Positions 28,139 through 36,632 of a DNA stretch of 64,000 nt are shown piece by piece. The first letter of the stretch is position 1, and each line of letters begins with the position of its first letter. This DNA comes from Psychrobacillus lasiicapitis. Its GTDB lineage: Bacteria > Bacillota > Bacilli > Bacillales_A > Planococcaceae. The position numbers and the translations under genes are program-made. The notes below the pieces were generated by a model that saw nothing but the letters and a program-made list of their open reading frames with translations, made no database searches and was not told where the DNA came from. The stretch spans positions 63,982-127,981 of the forward strand of contig NZ_VDGH01000010.1 in NCBI RefSeq assembly GCF_006861795.1. Direction: 5' to 3'.

Positions 28139-29112
28139 GTAGTGTATTTTACCTTAATAATCTCTAAGAAACTTTTCACGTTTGCGAATTGTGGGTTAAT
28201 CACTAATGTAGCGTGAGGAAAACTACGCTTGATTTCATTCTGCAACAGTAAAGAACCTCCACCTGTAAAATAAATCTTGTCTTGATTAAATGTATAGCTG
28301 TGTTGTTTTGCGTAGTTTAAAATTTGCTCAAGGTGATTTTCTTTTGTTTTCTCGATTAATATTCTACTATTTTCATCAATTTTACCCATATGAGTGAAGA
28401 AGCCCTTTTGGATAATCCGTTCTAAATCATTGGCCGATACATTTTGATTATATTTTTGTAAAAGTTCTTGTTCGAGCTTGGCTTTTAACGCATTCATTCC
28501 AAGATGGGATACTGTCATGCTGTTGAAGTCAGGTTGAATACCGTTGAATGTGCAGTAGGTTGTATTTAGCCCTCCAATGTCCACGACTGCCGAGGTGTAT
28601 TTTAAATGTTCCTCAGTATTTGCATAAACCGTCCCCATACCCTCAAAACAAATCGTTACATCATTTAAGCTAAAAACATGCGAGTTTTCATTAATGCGAA
28701 AGTATATAGTCTTATTTTCGTTTTCAATGAATTCCTTAAAAGAATCCTTCAGTGTTCTGGTTTTGTATACGTTGATAGGTACATTAACCGCAACGTGCAA
28801 ATGAACATTATGAAAATATGCATTCGTTTTTTTCATAAGCTCGACAATTGTTGTGTAAATCGCCATTTTATGAATCAATGTTTCTTTGCTCAGATTGAAA
28901 TCACTTTGGTTTTCAGAAACCATATCTCCTAACAAATATTGTTTTCCCTCAAATTCAGCTTTGAATGAATTTGGCTGAATTTCCACCCCCATATCACTTA
29001 CTTCTTGCATTTTTGTCCGGAACATCATTATATGGGTTTTTCCTTTATACTTCATGATAGCTTTCGTAGCATATTTACCAGAGTCTACTGCAATAAAAAC
29101 ATGTTCTTTCAA
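28135..29112 (-). CDS. parM: ParM/AlfA-type actin-like partition ATPase
   Basis: This 325-residue actin-fold ATPase drives DNA segregation by filament growth. The actin motifs are visible: phosphate 1 FIAVDSGKYATKA near the N-terminus, phosphate 2 SAVVDIGGLNTTYC near residue 190, and the adenosine motif KIYFTGGGSLLLQNEI near residue 290. It is first in a two-gene operon with the ParR-like adaptor. An ATTTGAAAGGAGTGATTT-like ribosome site precedes the start. The pair indicates that the surrounding element is, or was, a low-copy plasmid or an ICE/phage with a plasmid-like stage. Confidence 0.9.
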   Translation of the reverse strand: MKEHVFIAVDSGKYATKAIMKYKGKTHIMMFRTKMQEVSDMGVEIQPNSFKAEFEGKQYLLGDMVSENQSDFNLSKETLIHKMAIYTTIVELMKKTNAYFHNVHLHVAVNVPINVYKTRTLKDSFKEFIENENKTIYFRINENSHVFSLNDVTICFEGMGTVYANTEEHLKYTSAVVDIGGLNTTYCTFNGIQPDFNSMTVSHLGMNALKAKLEQELLQKYNQNVSANDLERIIQKGFFTHMGKIDENSRILIEKTKENHLEQILNYAKQHSYTFNQDKIYFTGGGSLLLQNEIKRSFPHATLVINPQFANVKSFLEIIKVKYTT

Positions 29113-29397
29113 ATTAAATCACTCCTTTCAAAATTTATTTTCTCTTCTTTGTATTCTATACAGATTAGCAATTGGATATAAGAAAATTTCATAATAACTG
29201 GTCGTAGTCTGTTCAAGCTTTTATTAATTTTTCATAAATTGAGAAGAAAATGCCTTCCTGAAAGTTGATTAATACAAAAGGTATCACTTGTATCAGTGCC
29301 TTTTTTTTAGTGTTCGACAAAGGTAGAACCAAAAATCTATTTCAAGAAGTAGAAAGATAGATTAGAATGTGAATATCAACTAGAAAGGAGGCTTTTA
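29113..29397. other. Spacer between parM and the primase gene
   Basis: These 285 bases separate two divergent operons. Such spacers often hold the partition centromere (parC). I see no clean set of direct repeats. An imperfect hairpin with CACT-TGTATC-AGTG near 29280-29305 precedes a run of T residues. Confidence 0.35.
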
Positions 29398-31623
29398 ATG
29401 TATAAAAATATTCCAATAGAAATGAAAACTAAGAAACAATGGGTTTGCTATAAAGCAAAGCCAAGAGGTGGTGACAAGATAACGAAAATCCCTGTTAACC
29501 CAACTACCGGGAAACCGATTGATTCAAACAAGGATGAGAACTGGCTTGATTTTGAGGAAGCCATTCAATATATAGATACTAACTTGGTATCAGGTATTGG
29601 TTTTGTCTTTACAATCGAAGACGACTTTGTAGGAATTGATATAGATGCATGTATCAATGAAGATGGGAAGTTTAACAAAGTGGCAGAGGAAATACTAAGT
29701 TATTTCGAGGGAAGAGGCTATGCAGAATTTTCACCAAGCGGTAAAGGAATTCACATTATTACTAAAGGTACAAAGGAATCTGCCCGATCAAAAAACAGTG
29801 AATATAACTTGGAGATTTATCAAGACAAAAGGTACTTTACGGTAACAGGAAACATGATTAAGGGGTATGAAAAAATCGAATATTCTACTGAAGTAATTAA
29901 CCATATTTGCACTAAATTTTTTGAGAAGGAGGAGAATCAGAAACAAATGAACTTATTAATAGAAGAGAAGGGGTATGAGAGTCAAGATTTATTAGAGATC
30001 ATGTTTTCACATAAAAACGGAGACCGACTAAGACAATTATATCAAGGAAGCTGGCAAAACTATTATACATCGCAAAGCGAAGCAGATTTAGCCTTTTGTA
30101 ACGCATTAGCATTTTACACACAAAAAGATGCTAATAAAATGGATTCCCTATTCAGAATGTCATCACTTTATCGTAAAAAATGGGACGTGATTCATTATAC
30201 AGATGGTCGTACCTATGGAAACCAAGTAATTGCTGATGCAATTAGCAGTACGAATATCATATTTCAATCTTCAAAGAGGATTAATCAAAAAGGTAGTAAA
30301 TATAAGGTGAATGTAGAAAGTAAATCAAAACTAACTGATTTGCCTGAATGGTATATAAAAGGAACACATTCGTTGAATTTTATGCCGGGGATATTAGCAA
30401 AACATCTTCAAAAAAATGAAAATCTAATTTATTCAAGTGAACGGTTTTTTCAATACCATAATGGTGTTTATCAGGACTTAACGATTCAAAAAATGAAAAA
30501 AAGAATACAGGAACATTTACTGGAAGAGCATAGTAAAGCCCATCACATTCAAGACACACTTGAACAATTAAAAAACCGAGTGGTAATAGAGGAAGATCTA
30601 TTCGATTCACCTGTCTTGAAAAATAAAGTAAATTTTAAAAATGGAATATATAACCTTCAGAGTAAGAAGCTCGAAACACATTCTCCAGAAATAGTAACCA
30701 CAATTCAAGTGAATGCAAATTACGATGAGTCAGCCACTTGCCCACACTTTTTTCAATTCATAAGCGACTCTCTTTCCCCAAAAGATATCCTTATTGCACA
30801 AGAGTTGATTGGTTATCTCTTAGTTCCTGAAACAATTGCAGAAAAGGCATTTATTCTTTATGGGCCAGGACGTTCAGGCAAATCAACTTTTTTGAAATTA
30901 ATTGAATATATTTTGGGAAAGAAGCATATTAGCAACGTGCCATTACAAGATTTATCCCAGAAATTCAGGACAGGATTATTATTCGGAAAACTTGCTAATA
31001 TATATGCTGATTTACCAAATAAGGCTCTGCAAGACACTGGTATCTTCAAGACACTGGTTAGTGGTGATACAATCGTTGCAGAGGAAAAGTTTCAAGCACC
31101 GTTTTCTTTTAGAAACAAATCAAGACTTCTGTTTTCTTGTAATGAGCTTCCTGCCAATTACGTGGATAGAACAGATGGATTTTTTAGACGTCTAATTATA
31201 TTGCCTTTTTTAAAACAAGTTGATGAAACAAAAATAGATACTAAATTGCTTAATAAGTTAGAAGATGAAGTGGATGGAATTATTCAGTGGGCAATAATAG
31301 GGTTAGAACGGTTAATGAACAATAATTTTCAGTTCAGTAAAAGTGAAACTACAGAAGGGCTACTGTTCGAATACAAAAAGCAAAGCAATAATGTAATCTG
31401 GTATGTTTCTGAATACTGCGAGCTTGAAGTAGATGCAACGGAATATAGTCAAAACCTTTACCAACATTACAAAAAAACATGTCAGGAAAATAATATGCAA
31501 TCAATATCTCAAGCGAAATTCAATAAGTCTCTAGTTATGGAATATGGTCGTAGTGTCATAAAAAATGAAGATAGTAGTAAAAGAATTATTTTTAAAGGAA
31601 TTAGGATTAATAAAAAGTTATGA
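29398..31623 (+). CDS. P4-type primase-helicase
   Basis: This 741-residue replication protein has an N-terminal primase-polymerase-like half, with the acidic pair in DDFVGIDIDACINEDGKF and the strand EFSPSGKGIHII. The C-terminal half is a superfamily 3 helicase: Walker A GPGRSGKST at residues 489-497, LANIYADLPN, and NKSRLLFSCNELP followed by DRTDGFFRR (motif C and Arg finger). This is the D5/P4 layout used by phages, satellites and plasmids to start their own replication. The start is fixed by AAAGGAGG. The gene is intact and stands alone between the partition spacer and a long inverted repeat. Confidence 0.93.
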   Translation: MYKNIPIEMKTKKQWVCYKAKPRGGDKITKIPVNPTTGKPIDSNKDENWLDFEEAIQYIDTNLVSGIGFVFTIEDDFVGIDIDACINEDGKFNKVAEEILSYFEGRGYAEFSPSGKGIHIITKGTKESARSKNSEYNLEIYQDKRYFTVTGNMIKGYEKIEYSTEVINHICTKFFEKEENQKQMNLLIEEKGYESQDLLEIMFSHKNGDRLRQLYQGSWQNYYTSQSEADLAFCNALAFYTQKDANKMDSLFRMSSLYRKKWDVIHYTDGRTYGNQVIADAISSTNIIFQSSKRINQKGSKYKVNVESKSKLTDLPEWYIKGTHSLNFMPGILAKHLQKNENLIYSSERFFQYHNGVYQDLTIQKMKKRIQEHLLEEHSKAHHIQDTLEQLKNRVVIEEDLFDSPVLKNKVNFKNGIYNLQSKKLETHSPEIVTTIQVNANYDESATCPHFFQFISDSLSPKDILIAQELIGYLLVPETIAEKAFILYGPGRSGKSTFLKLIEYILGKKHISNVPLQDLSQKFRTGLLFGKLANIYADLPNKALQDTGIFKTLVSGDTIVAEEKFQAPFSFRNKSRLLFSCNELPANYVDRTDGFFRRLIILPFLKQVDETKIDTKLLNKLEDEVDGIIQWAIIGLERLMNNNFQFSKSETTEGLLFEYKKQSNNVIWYVSEYCELEVDATEYSQNLYQHYKKTCQENNMQSISQAKFNKSLVMEYGRSVIKNEDSSKRIIFKGIRINKKL

Positions 31624-31648
31624 AGTCATTATTTAGAGAAGAGGACAA

Positions 31649-31782
31649 CTACAAGGGGAGGGGACAGGCAAAAGAGAGACTCTTTTCAACTAATAAAAAA
31701 ATTTAAAAAGTAAAAGAATATCTAAATTTTATAGAAGATGCAAAAGAACCCCGCAAGTGCCTGTATATCCCTCCCCTTGTAG
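31649..31782. repeat. Long inverted repeat, candidate replication origin
   Basis: The left arm CTACAAGGGGAGGGGACAGG (31649-31668, continuing CA) pairs with the right arm at 31758-31782, which reads back as CTACAAGGGGAGGG, then ATAT, then ACAGGCA. The arms are about 22 and 25 bases. The loop is about 87 bases and itself begins with a small hairpin AAAAGAG-AGA-CTCTTTT. There is no T run, so it is not a simple terminator. It directly follows the primase-helicase gene, where such elements often have their origin. Confidence 0.65.
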
Positions 31783-31865
31783 ATGTATAGTTTATCATCC
31801 AATGTTAAAATTCAAAAATTGAAGTAGTAAGAAACAAAAAAAAATTTCGAAGGAGGAAAATTATT

Positions 31866-32345
31866 ATGTTATCAAGCGGTTCAATTATTTGTGAGGAAAG
31901 TCCAAGTGAGGTATTAGAGCTAAGTGCCATAAAGTCAATTCTAAATGCGTATTCTGGTAGCGAAATATTCGATATTGCTTGGGAGGCTTCTATAAATCCT
32001 TGGGTTGAAAATACGTATGCCATGTTAAATTTGCATTCGGGTAAATTAGTAGGACACGAAGAATTTACTATGAAATTAAATACATCATATTTAATATTAC
32101 GCAAAATCAGGCTACAGTCTTTAAACCCTGGGGATATATTAAATGAAAAAGAGTTGATGGAATTTCATAGATTCGGAAAACCTCTTCAAGTTTATTGCGA
32201 AAACAGTAATCTTAACTTAAAACAACGTGTAATAGAATATGAAAGTAACATCTGGGCGCAATGTAGTTGGTATTGGGAAGCAATTATTACAGAAAGTCTT
32301 GATAACTTCTATGATAATAGTATGAATCAGGCAGTTGGAGATTGA
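31866..32345 (+). CDS. Unknown acidic protein
   Basis: This 159-residue protein has no recognised domain. It is rich in Trp and acidic residues (SEIFDIAWEASINPWVENTY; EYESNIWAQCSWYWEAIITE) and shows no membrane helix. The start follows AAGGAGG closely, so expression is likely. It is the first of a run of small plus-strand genes behind the primase-helicase and inverted repeat. These are typical fast-evolving plasmid/ICE cargo. Confidence 0.7.
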   Translation: MLSSGSIICEESPSEVLELSAIKSILNAYSGSEIFDIAWEASINPWVENTYAMLNLHSGKLVGHEEFTMKLNTSYLILRKIRLQSLNPGDILNEKELMEFHRFGKPLQVYCENSNLNLKQRVIEYESNIWAQCSWYWEAIITESLDNFYDNSMNQAVGD

Positions 32346-32538
32346 CAATAAAAAGATCCAAACTCTGGTTAGACATAAATCAAACAATTGGATTGTGCAA
32401 TCTGCAGTGAGAACCACAGTTCGTGTTTAACGAAATAGAACATTCTTATTTGGAGTTTTATTTTATCAAGAGCACATATTAAAAAACCAAAATAGAAAAA
32501 GATTATTTATCAAAAAAATATTGTTAGGAGGAAAAAGA

Positions 32539-32949
32539 ATGACAAATTGGTGTAGAGGTATTATTGAAATTAAAGGCAAGGGCGAAGACATTAAAAGATT
32601 TCTCATTAATAAATTAGGGGGAGATGCGAAAGAAATTATTGATAAAGGGAACAAGTTAATTCTACATGCTGATAGAGTTCTATGGATTGAAGGGACTGAA
32701 AGAAACTGTATTGAAGGACTATTAGAATTTGAATATAATTCTCAGGATAATGAAAGTTACTTTAAAGACGATGGCTTTCACGCCGCACGTTATATTGACT
32801 CAAAACCCTATGTGATATTTTCAAAAGATTTCAACTTAGATTTTTATATAAGTGGTGTCGAAGTTTATGGTTGTTTTGAACAAGAAATCATAATTAAACG
32901 AGGAATAATAGTGAAAGAGATTGCCAAAAAATTTGAGTTTGAAAGATAA
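32539..32949 (+). CDS. YubB/Api92-like ferredoxin-fold protein
   Basis: This 136-residue protein begins MTNWCRGIIEIKGKGEDIKR, the typical opening of the YubB/Api92 type of phage and plasmid proteins (xNWCxGxxxxxGxxxDIxxF) with a ferredoxin-like fold. The rest (FHAARYIDSKPYVIFSKDFN, then GVEVYGCFEQEIIIKRG) continues the pattern. Function is unknown in the family. The start at 32539 is used rather than 32521 because TTAGGAGG lies just before it and the conserved NWC motif then sits at residue 3. Confidence 0.7.
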   Translation: MTNWCRGIIEIKGKGEDIKRFLINKLGGDAKEIIDKGNKLILHADRVLWIEGTERNCIEGLLEFEYNSQDNESYFKDDGFHAARYIDSKPYVIFSKDFNLDFYISGVEVYGCFEQEIIIKRGIIVKEIAKKFEFER

Positions 32950-32969
32950 CAAAGAATCGAGGGCAATTA

Positions 32970-33185
32970 TTGTTGATAAGTAGAATGACTATCTTTGACA
33001 GTATGTCGGAAAACGATGTAGGAAATAACAGAGTATTGAATATGTTAGATACAATTTGTTATGCAAGTGTATTAGATATAAGCCTTGAAGATTTGTTAAA
33101 GGTAAAGAATATTGATGATAAAGAAATTTTTAAACACTTTTATGTTGAGCGATGGAAAAGAGAAGATAGGGGTGCTATACATTGA
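32970..33185 (+). CDS. Small acidic protein of unknown function
   Basis: This hypothetical protein of 71 residues (or 66 from the internal ATG) is helical and soluble, with no known domain (DTICYASVLDISLEDLLKVK). The start is TTG at 32970 behind a weak GAGGG site. It follows the YubB-like gene by 20 bases and overlaps the next reading frame by 4 bases, as in a compact operon. Confidence 0.5.
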   Translation: MLISRMTIFDSMSENDVGNNRVLNMLDTICYASVLDISLEDLLKVKNIDDKEIFKHFYVERWKREDRGAIH

Positions 33186-33480
33186 GAGACCCTAAAGATT
33201 TAGCTGTTTCAAAACGTATTAGAGTTCTTGTTCAAAAAAGCTATCAACTTTCGTTAAAGTTTCCATCTAACGAAACTTTTGAATTGGGAGGACAGCTTAG
33301 ACGAGCTTCCAGCTCCATTTTGCTTAATTTATAAGAAGACGTATATTAAACATCTCGACTCGACTATTTGTAGCGGAAATGAAGTAAGAGCTATTTTCGA
33401 TCTAATTTTAGATCGAGAATATATTACCTCAGAACAGTATAGGGAGTTAAAAGAAGAGATGAAATAGATTCAATATATTC
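33182..33480 (+). pseudogene. Four-helix bundle (23S rRNA IVP-type) protein, frameshifted
   Basis: The first frame (TTG at 33182 to a stop at 33334) reads RDPKDLAVSKRIRVLVQKSY, then LSLKFPSNETFELGGQLRRA and SSSILLNL. That is the opening of the four-helix bundle family first named for 23S rRNA intervening sequences. Instead of the expected NIAEG the frame stops. A second frame carries on with YIKHLDSTICSGNEVRAIFD and YITSEQYRELKEEMK, the expected second half. A frameshift, and perhaps a short deletion, near 33330 therefore kills the gene. Confidence 0.6.
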
Positions 33481-33741
33481 TTACCGCCATCATGAATGGA
33501 CTGAAAAAAGATAATTTCAGGCTATTAGAAAATCGTAAGAAAATCAATTAAAAAAGTTATGTAGAGACTTTTTCCGCTTTTAATTGAATTAGTAATGAGC
33601 AACAATTAGACTTTCGTTCAATTGGAATTTTCCAACTCTATTCATAACTGATAATTATGTATACAAGTTATTTTGAGAGTTGTAATTTTGGAAATCAGTA
33701 GCTATAATATGGTTATTGTATTCAAATATCTATAATATTAA

Positions 33742-33820
33742 GCATCAATTTCAATAGGCAGAGGATCTTGTTAAAAAAAAACAAGGACCTTTGCCTATTG
33801 TCGTTGATGCTTTTAATTTT
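33742..33820 (+). terminator. Long hairpin with nested stem
   Basis: GCATCAA and CAATAGGCA...GG pair with CC...TGCCTATTG and TTGATGC over a 69-base unit. A nested TCTTGTT / AACAAGGA stem and TTTTAATTTT follow. It is much longer than a normal terminator and lies about 260 bases past the last gene, so it may end a small RNA. Confidence 0.6.
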
Positions 33821-34382
33821 GCCTAAAAGCCAAGGATATCAGATACGATAAACACATTTTCTATAGAATTTCTGCAAATGGGAGTTTGTTATCTTGTGAC
33901 AATCGATAAGGAAAATTAATTCATCTTGAGATTCGCTACAATTATACAAGGAAATATCCATTTGTTTATTTAGTCGATTATCAGGGGGGTATTGCTTAGA
34001 AATAAAAATATCTATGCTTGTGTTTTTGGTAGAAGGGAAGATAATCATGGAAGGATATTACTCATTCTTAAGATTTATCGAAAATAACGTAAGAGAATAG
34101 AGCAAAAAGTGGTCGATAGCAGGAGCATTTAATGTTTTATGAATGAAAAATTAGAATAAGGATTTTACGCTTTGATATTATTACTTATACAAAAAAATTC
34201 ATAGAGTGCTTGAGTTACAATGCATCTTAAGTTAAGATGATGACAATTAAAGAATTACCATTATTAAATTTCAGGATCGACAATCTTTCGGTCTCTCCTG
34301 TACTTTATAAAAGGTTATTACAAAAGGAAAGTTAACTTTAATCCAAAATAAGAATAGATTAGCTTTTTAAGTAATTCTCAAA
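33821..34382. other. Gene-free stretch
   Basis: These 560 bases contain only weak ORFs. A plus-strand 17-codon peptide (MEGYYSFLRFIENNVRE, from about 34049) has a fair ribosome site but no known family. A 69-codon minus-strand ORF (33839-34048) has no ribosome site. An AGTTAAGATG-like region near 34230 shows no clear structure. Confidence 0.35.
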
Positions 34383-34577
34383 ATGTTGTACTTTGCGTGG
34401 GGAGATGTGCCAAGTAAAGTTAAAGCAAAAGCCCACTTTAATGAAACAAGAGTGATATTCGATTTATTAAAGGAATATGAATTACTGGATAAAACATATG
34501 TTTTAAAATATAAGGAATATGAACAAGTTCTAACCCAAAAAGGATACCTCGACATCCAAGTAGAAATTCACCAGTGA
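34383..34577 (+). CDS. Short unknown protein or gene fragment
   Basis: This 64-codon ORF (GDVPSKVKAKAHFNETRVIF, then DLLKEYELLDKTYVLKYKEY) has helical, charged, gene-like composition, but no ribosome site before the ATG and no family. It may be the 3' end of a larger lost gene. The HEPN-like gene follows 90 bases later on the same strand. Confidence 0.35.
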   Translation: MLYFAWGDVPSKVKAKAHFNETRVIFDLLKEYELLDKTYVLKYKEYEQVLTQKGYLDIQVEIHQ

Positions 34578-34667
34578 CTTACACTTATGTATACCATAGA
34601 AAATGGATGTATTTTCTTTATCAGACTTAACAAATATATAATGAAGAAACAAGGGGGTTCTAAAATA

Positions 34668-35693
34668 ATGGGAATAAAATTATGGGCTAAAATAAAATTA
34701 CCTTATATTTTGAGATTAGAAAATGAAGAGAAATATGAAATCGAATTACCGTCAGATGAAGAGTTTTCTCTTTTTAGAGTATCTTTTTTTCCTAATTCTG
34801 ATAATCCGGATAATAGTAATTATTTATCAGAGTATCGAGAGAAATCTTGTAACTATATAGAGATTGAATCCATTGTTAAACGATTTAATTATTCAGACTA
34901 TCCAGTTAGGAACAGTGTTATTTATAATTCGTATGAGGTTTCTGAAATAGATACTACAGAGATATTTAAATTAGTAAAAAACAAATTAAATATCTTTCTA
35001 ATTGAATTAAGTAAGATAACAAAAATGTTTTGGATTACTGATATTTCCTTAAATCCCATTAGTGGTGTAATAGGTAATCGAACTGATTATACTTTTGTAG
35101 AACCAGATACAGCTATTAGTGATAATATAAGAAGTTACTATACAATAAATGACAATTATATGGAAGAAGTTAAGAGGAAAGAAGTAAAGCCTATAAATAT
35201 GGATATTTTATCTGTTTTTAGAAATGAGAATTCTCTAATTTTGAAACCTATTTGGCATAACTATTTGAATAAAGCAACTAAAGCGATGTACTCATCAGAA
35301 AACGAAGAATTTATAATCTATTGTGCAATTAGTGCGGAATCTTTTATTAAACAACTTATTAAAGTTAATTCAAATCTTAAAGAAAAAGATATAGTGCTTG
35401 AAAAATTAACTGAAGTGGGAAAAAATCAGATGGTAAATACATACTTTAAGATTATTTTAAAGTATTTGTTTGGAGCTAATCTTATTGATAAAGAGGAAGT
35501 ATTACATAAAAATTTGCTTGATATATTTACACTTAGAAACGAGATAATGCACAAAGGATATTTGGACAAATCTTCATTTGAAAAGGTTGGAATCAATGAA
35601 TTGAATTTTGAGCAAGCAAATCTATATTTGTCAAGGTTACATAGGGCTATAGAAATATGTTTAAATTTATTTGCAAAAAATCCAATCAAATAA
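34668..35693 (+). CDS. HEPN-like domain protein, unknown function
   Basis: This 341-residue protein has a beta-rich N-terminal region (GIKLWAKIKLPYILRLENEE) and a helical C-terminal domain. The helical domain carries RNEIMH (Arg290 to His295), fitting the Rx4-6H motif of HEPN RNases, after a helix with EEFIIYCAISAESFIKQLIK. HEPN domains are common effectors in toxin-antitoxin, CRISPR and abortive infection systems; some are inactive. The start at 34668 follows AAGGGGG; an in-frame ATG at 34587 has no ribosome site. It ends in a strong terminator. Confidence 0.65.
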   Translation: MGIKLWAKIKLPYILRLENEEKYEIELPSDEEFSLFRVSFFPNSDNPDNSNYLSEYREKSCNYIEIESIVKRFNYSDYPVRNSVIYNSYEVSEIDTTEIFKLVKNKLNIFLIELSKITKMFWITDISLNPISGVIGNRTDYTFVEPDTAISDNIRSYYTINDNYMEEVKRKEVKPINMDILSVFRNENSLILKPIWHNYLNKATKAMYSSENEEFIIYCAISAESFIKQLIKVNSNLKEKDIVLEKLTEVGKNQMVNTYFKIILKYLFGANLIDKEEVLHKNLLDIFTLRNEIMHKGYLDKSSFEKVGINELNFEQANLYLSRLHRAIEICLNLFAKNPIK

Positions 35694-35734
35694 AAAATCC
35701 CTTGGTTATTTAATATTTACCAAAGGATTTTTTA
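35693..35734 (+). terminator. Rho-independent terminator
   Basis: AATCC-C-TTGGT pairs with ACCAA-A-GGATT around a 12-nt loop and is followed by TTTTTTAT. It starts at the stop codon of the HEPN-like gene. Confidence 0.75.
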
Positions 35735-35792
35735 TATATGCAGATATTGATTTCACCTTTGTATTAAATTTGTAACTGGAGATTAATTGCTG

Positions 35793-36062
35793 TTACTTAT
35801 TAAACAACTCTTCGATGAAAGTGAAGAGTTGTCTCCAATTAAGAAGCATAATAATACTGGCAATTAATGAGCAAATAATTGCTGATAACCAAGGATGCTT
35901 TCCAAACCATGACCTTTTTTCTGCTTTGCTATCCAAAGTGCTCTTTATATCTATACTTCCATTATCAACAGGTGCATTGTTCTCGATGATTTTTACACTC
36001 GCATTATCCCCAATAGCATTTTTATCTCCAATTTTAGTACCACGTTCTATTTTTACAGGCAA
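35793..36062 (-). CDS. Small membrane protein with hexapeptide-like N-terminus
   Basis: This 89-residue protein starts at TTG 36062, 2 bases past the upstream stop codon and with AAGGGAG 8 bases before it. The N-terminal part (RGTKIGDKNAIGDNASVKI) has short GDxxAIGDNA repeats like left-handed beta-helix turns. The C-terminal part is one membrane helix (WLSAIICSLIASIIMLLNW). It forms a pair with the gene before it, which ends in the same kind of repeat. A membrane-anchored partner or effector is possible; the family is not recognised. Confidence 0.65.
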   Translation of the reverse strand: MPVKIERGTKIGDKNAIGDNASVKIIENNAPVDNGSIDIKSTLDSKAEKRSWFGKHPWLSAIICSLIASIIMLLNWRQLFTFIEELFNK

Positions 36063-36063
36063 A

Positions 36064-36546
36064 TTACTTCTCCCTTACAAAAGCGTTATCTCCAATTGCA
36101 TTATCGTTTCCAATGCTTGTATTTTCTCCAATTGATATACTATTATCTATACCTCTAACAATATTTTGAATTTGAGGTACTTTCTCAGCTAATTCGCCAA
36201 AGGGAAGTTGAGCATTAATTGACTTAATCAAAGGTCTTAACTTTTCAAGCTTCTTTTTTAATAATAGACCGTTATGAAGTTTGGGAGAGTAATCTAAATA
36301 AATTTTGATATGGAATGGATGCGTTCTTGGGATTCCATGGAATGCTAATGGTTGTATAAATTCTCTATTGTGGAGAACTGTTCTTTGAGCTAATTCTTGA
36401 GGATAGCTCCAATATTCTTCGCACAATTGTTTTAGTTCTAAGTATAGCTGTTCCATACCTTCAAAACGGAATATTATAGTATTTTCAGAATTAACATCAT
36501 CGAATAACGATTTGATTTTTTTATAAAAGTATTCTAACAATCGCAT
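36064..36546 (-). CDS. Unknown protein ending in hexapeptide-like repeats
   Basis: This 160-residue soluble protein has a helical N-terminal region (MRLLEYFYKKIKSLFDDVNS), a middle part with HIKIYLDYSPKLHNGLLLKK, and a C-terminal stretch of short repeats (NSISIGENTSIGNDNAIGDN). The repeats mirror the N-terminus of the next gene's product, so the two may bind each other through a shared beta-helix. Alternatively they may be parts of one ancestral protein split by the TAA at 36064-36066. The next gene starts right at its stop codon. No family is recognised. Confidence 0.65.
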   Translation of the reverse strand: MRLLEYFYKKIKSLFDDVNSENTIIFRFEGMEQLYLELKQLCEEYWSYPQELAQRTVLHNREFIQPLAFHGIPRTHPFHIKIYLDYSPKLHNGLLLKKKLEKLRPLIKSINAQLPFGELAEKVPQIQNIVRGIDNSISIGENTSIGNDNAIGDNAFVREK

Positions 36547-36632
36547 CCTTTATAAATAATTTTTAGATAGAATTATATACATATATAACTGTTTAAACAA
36601 AATTTGTTAACTAAAACGCATCTTAAGAATTA

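Noticed and set aside
33839-34048. 69-codon minus-strand ORF
   Set aside because: No ribosome site, no known family and no neighbour in the same direction.
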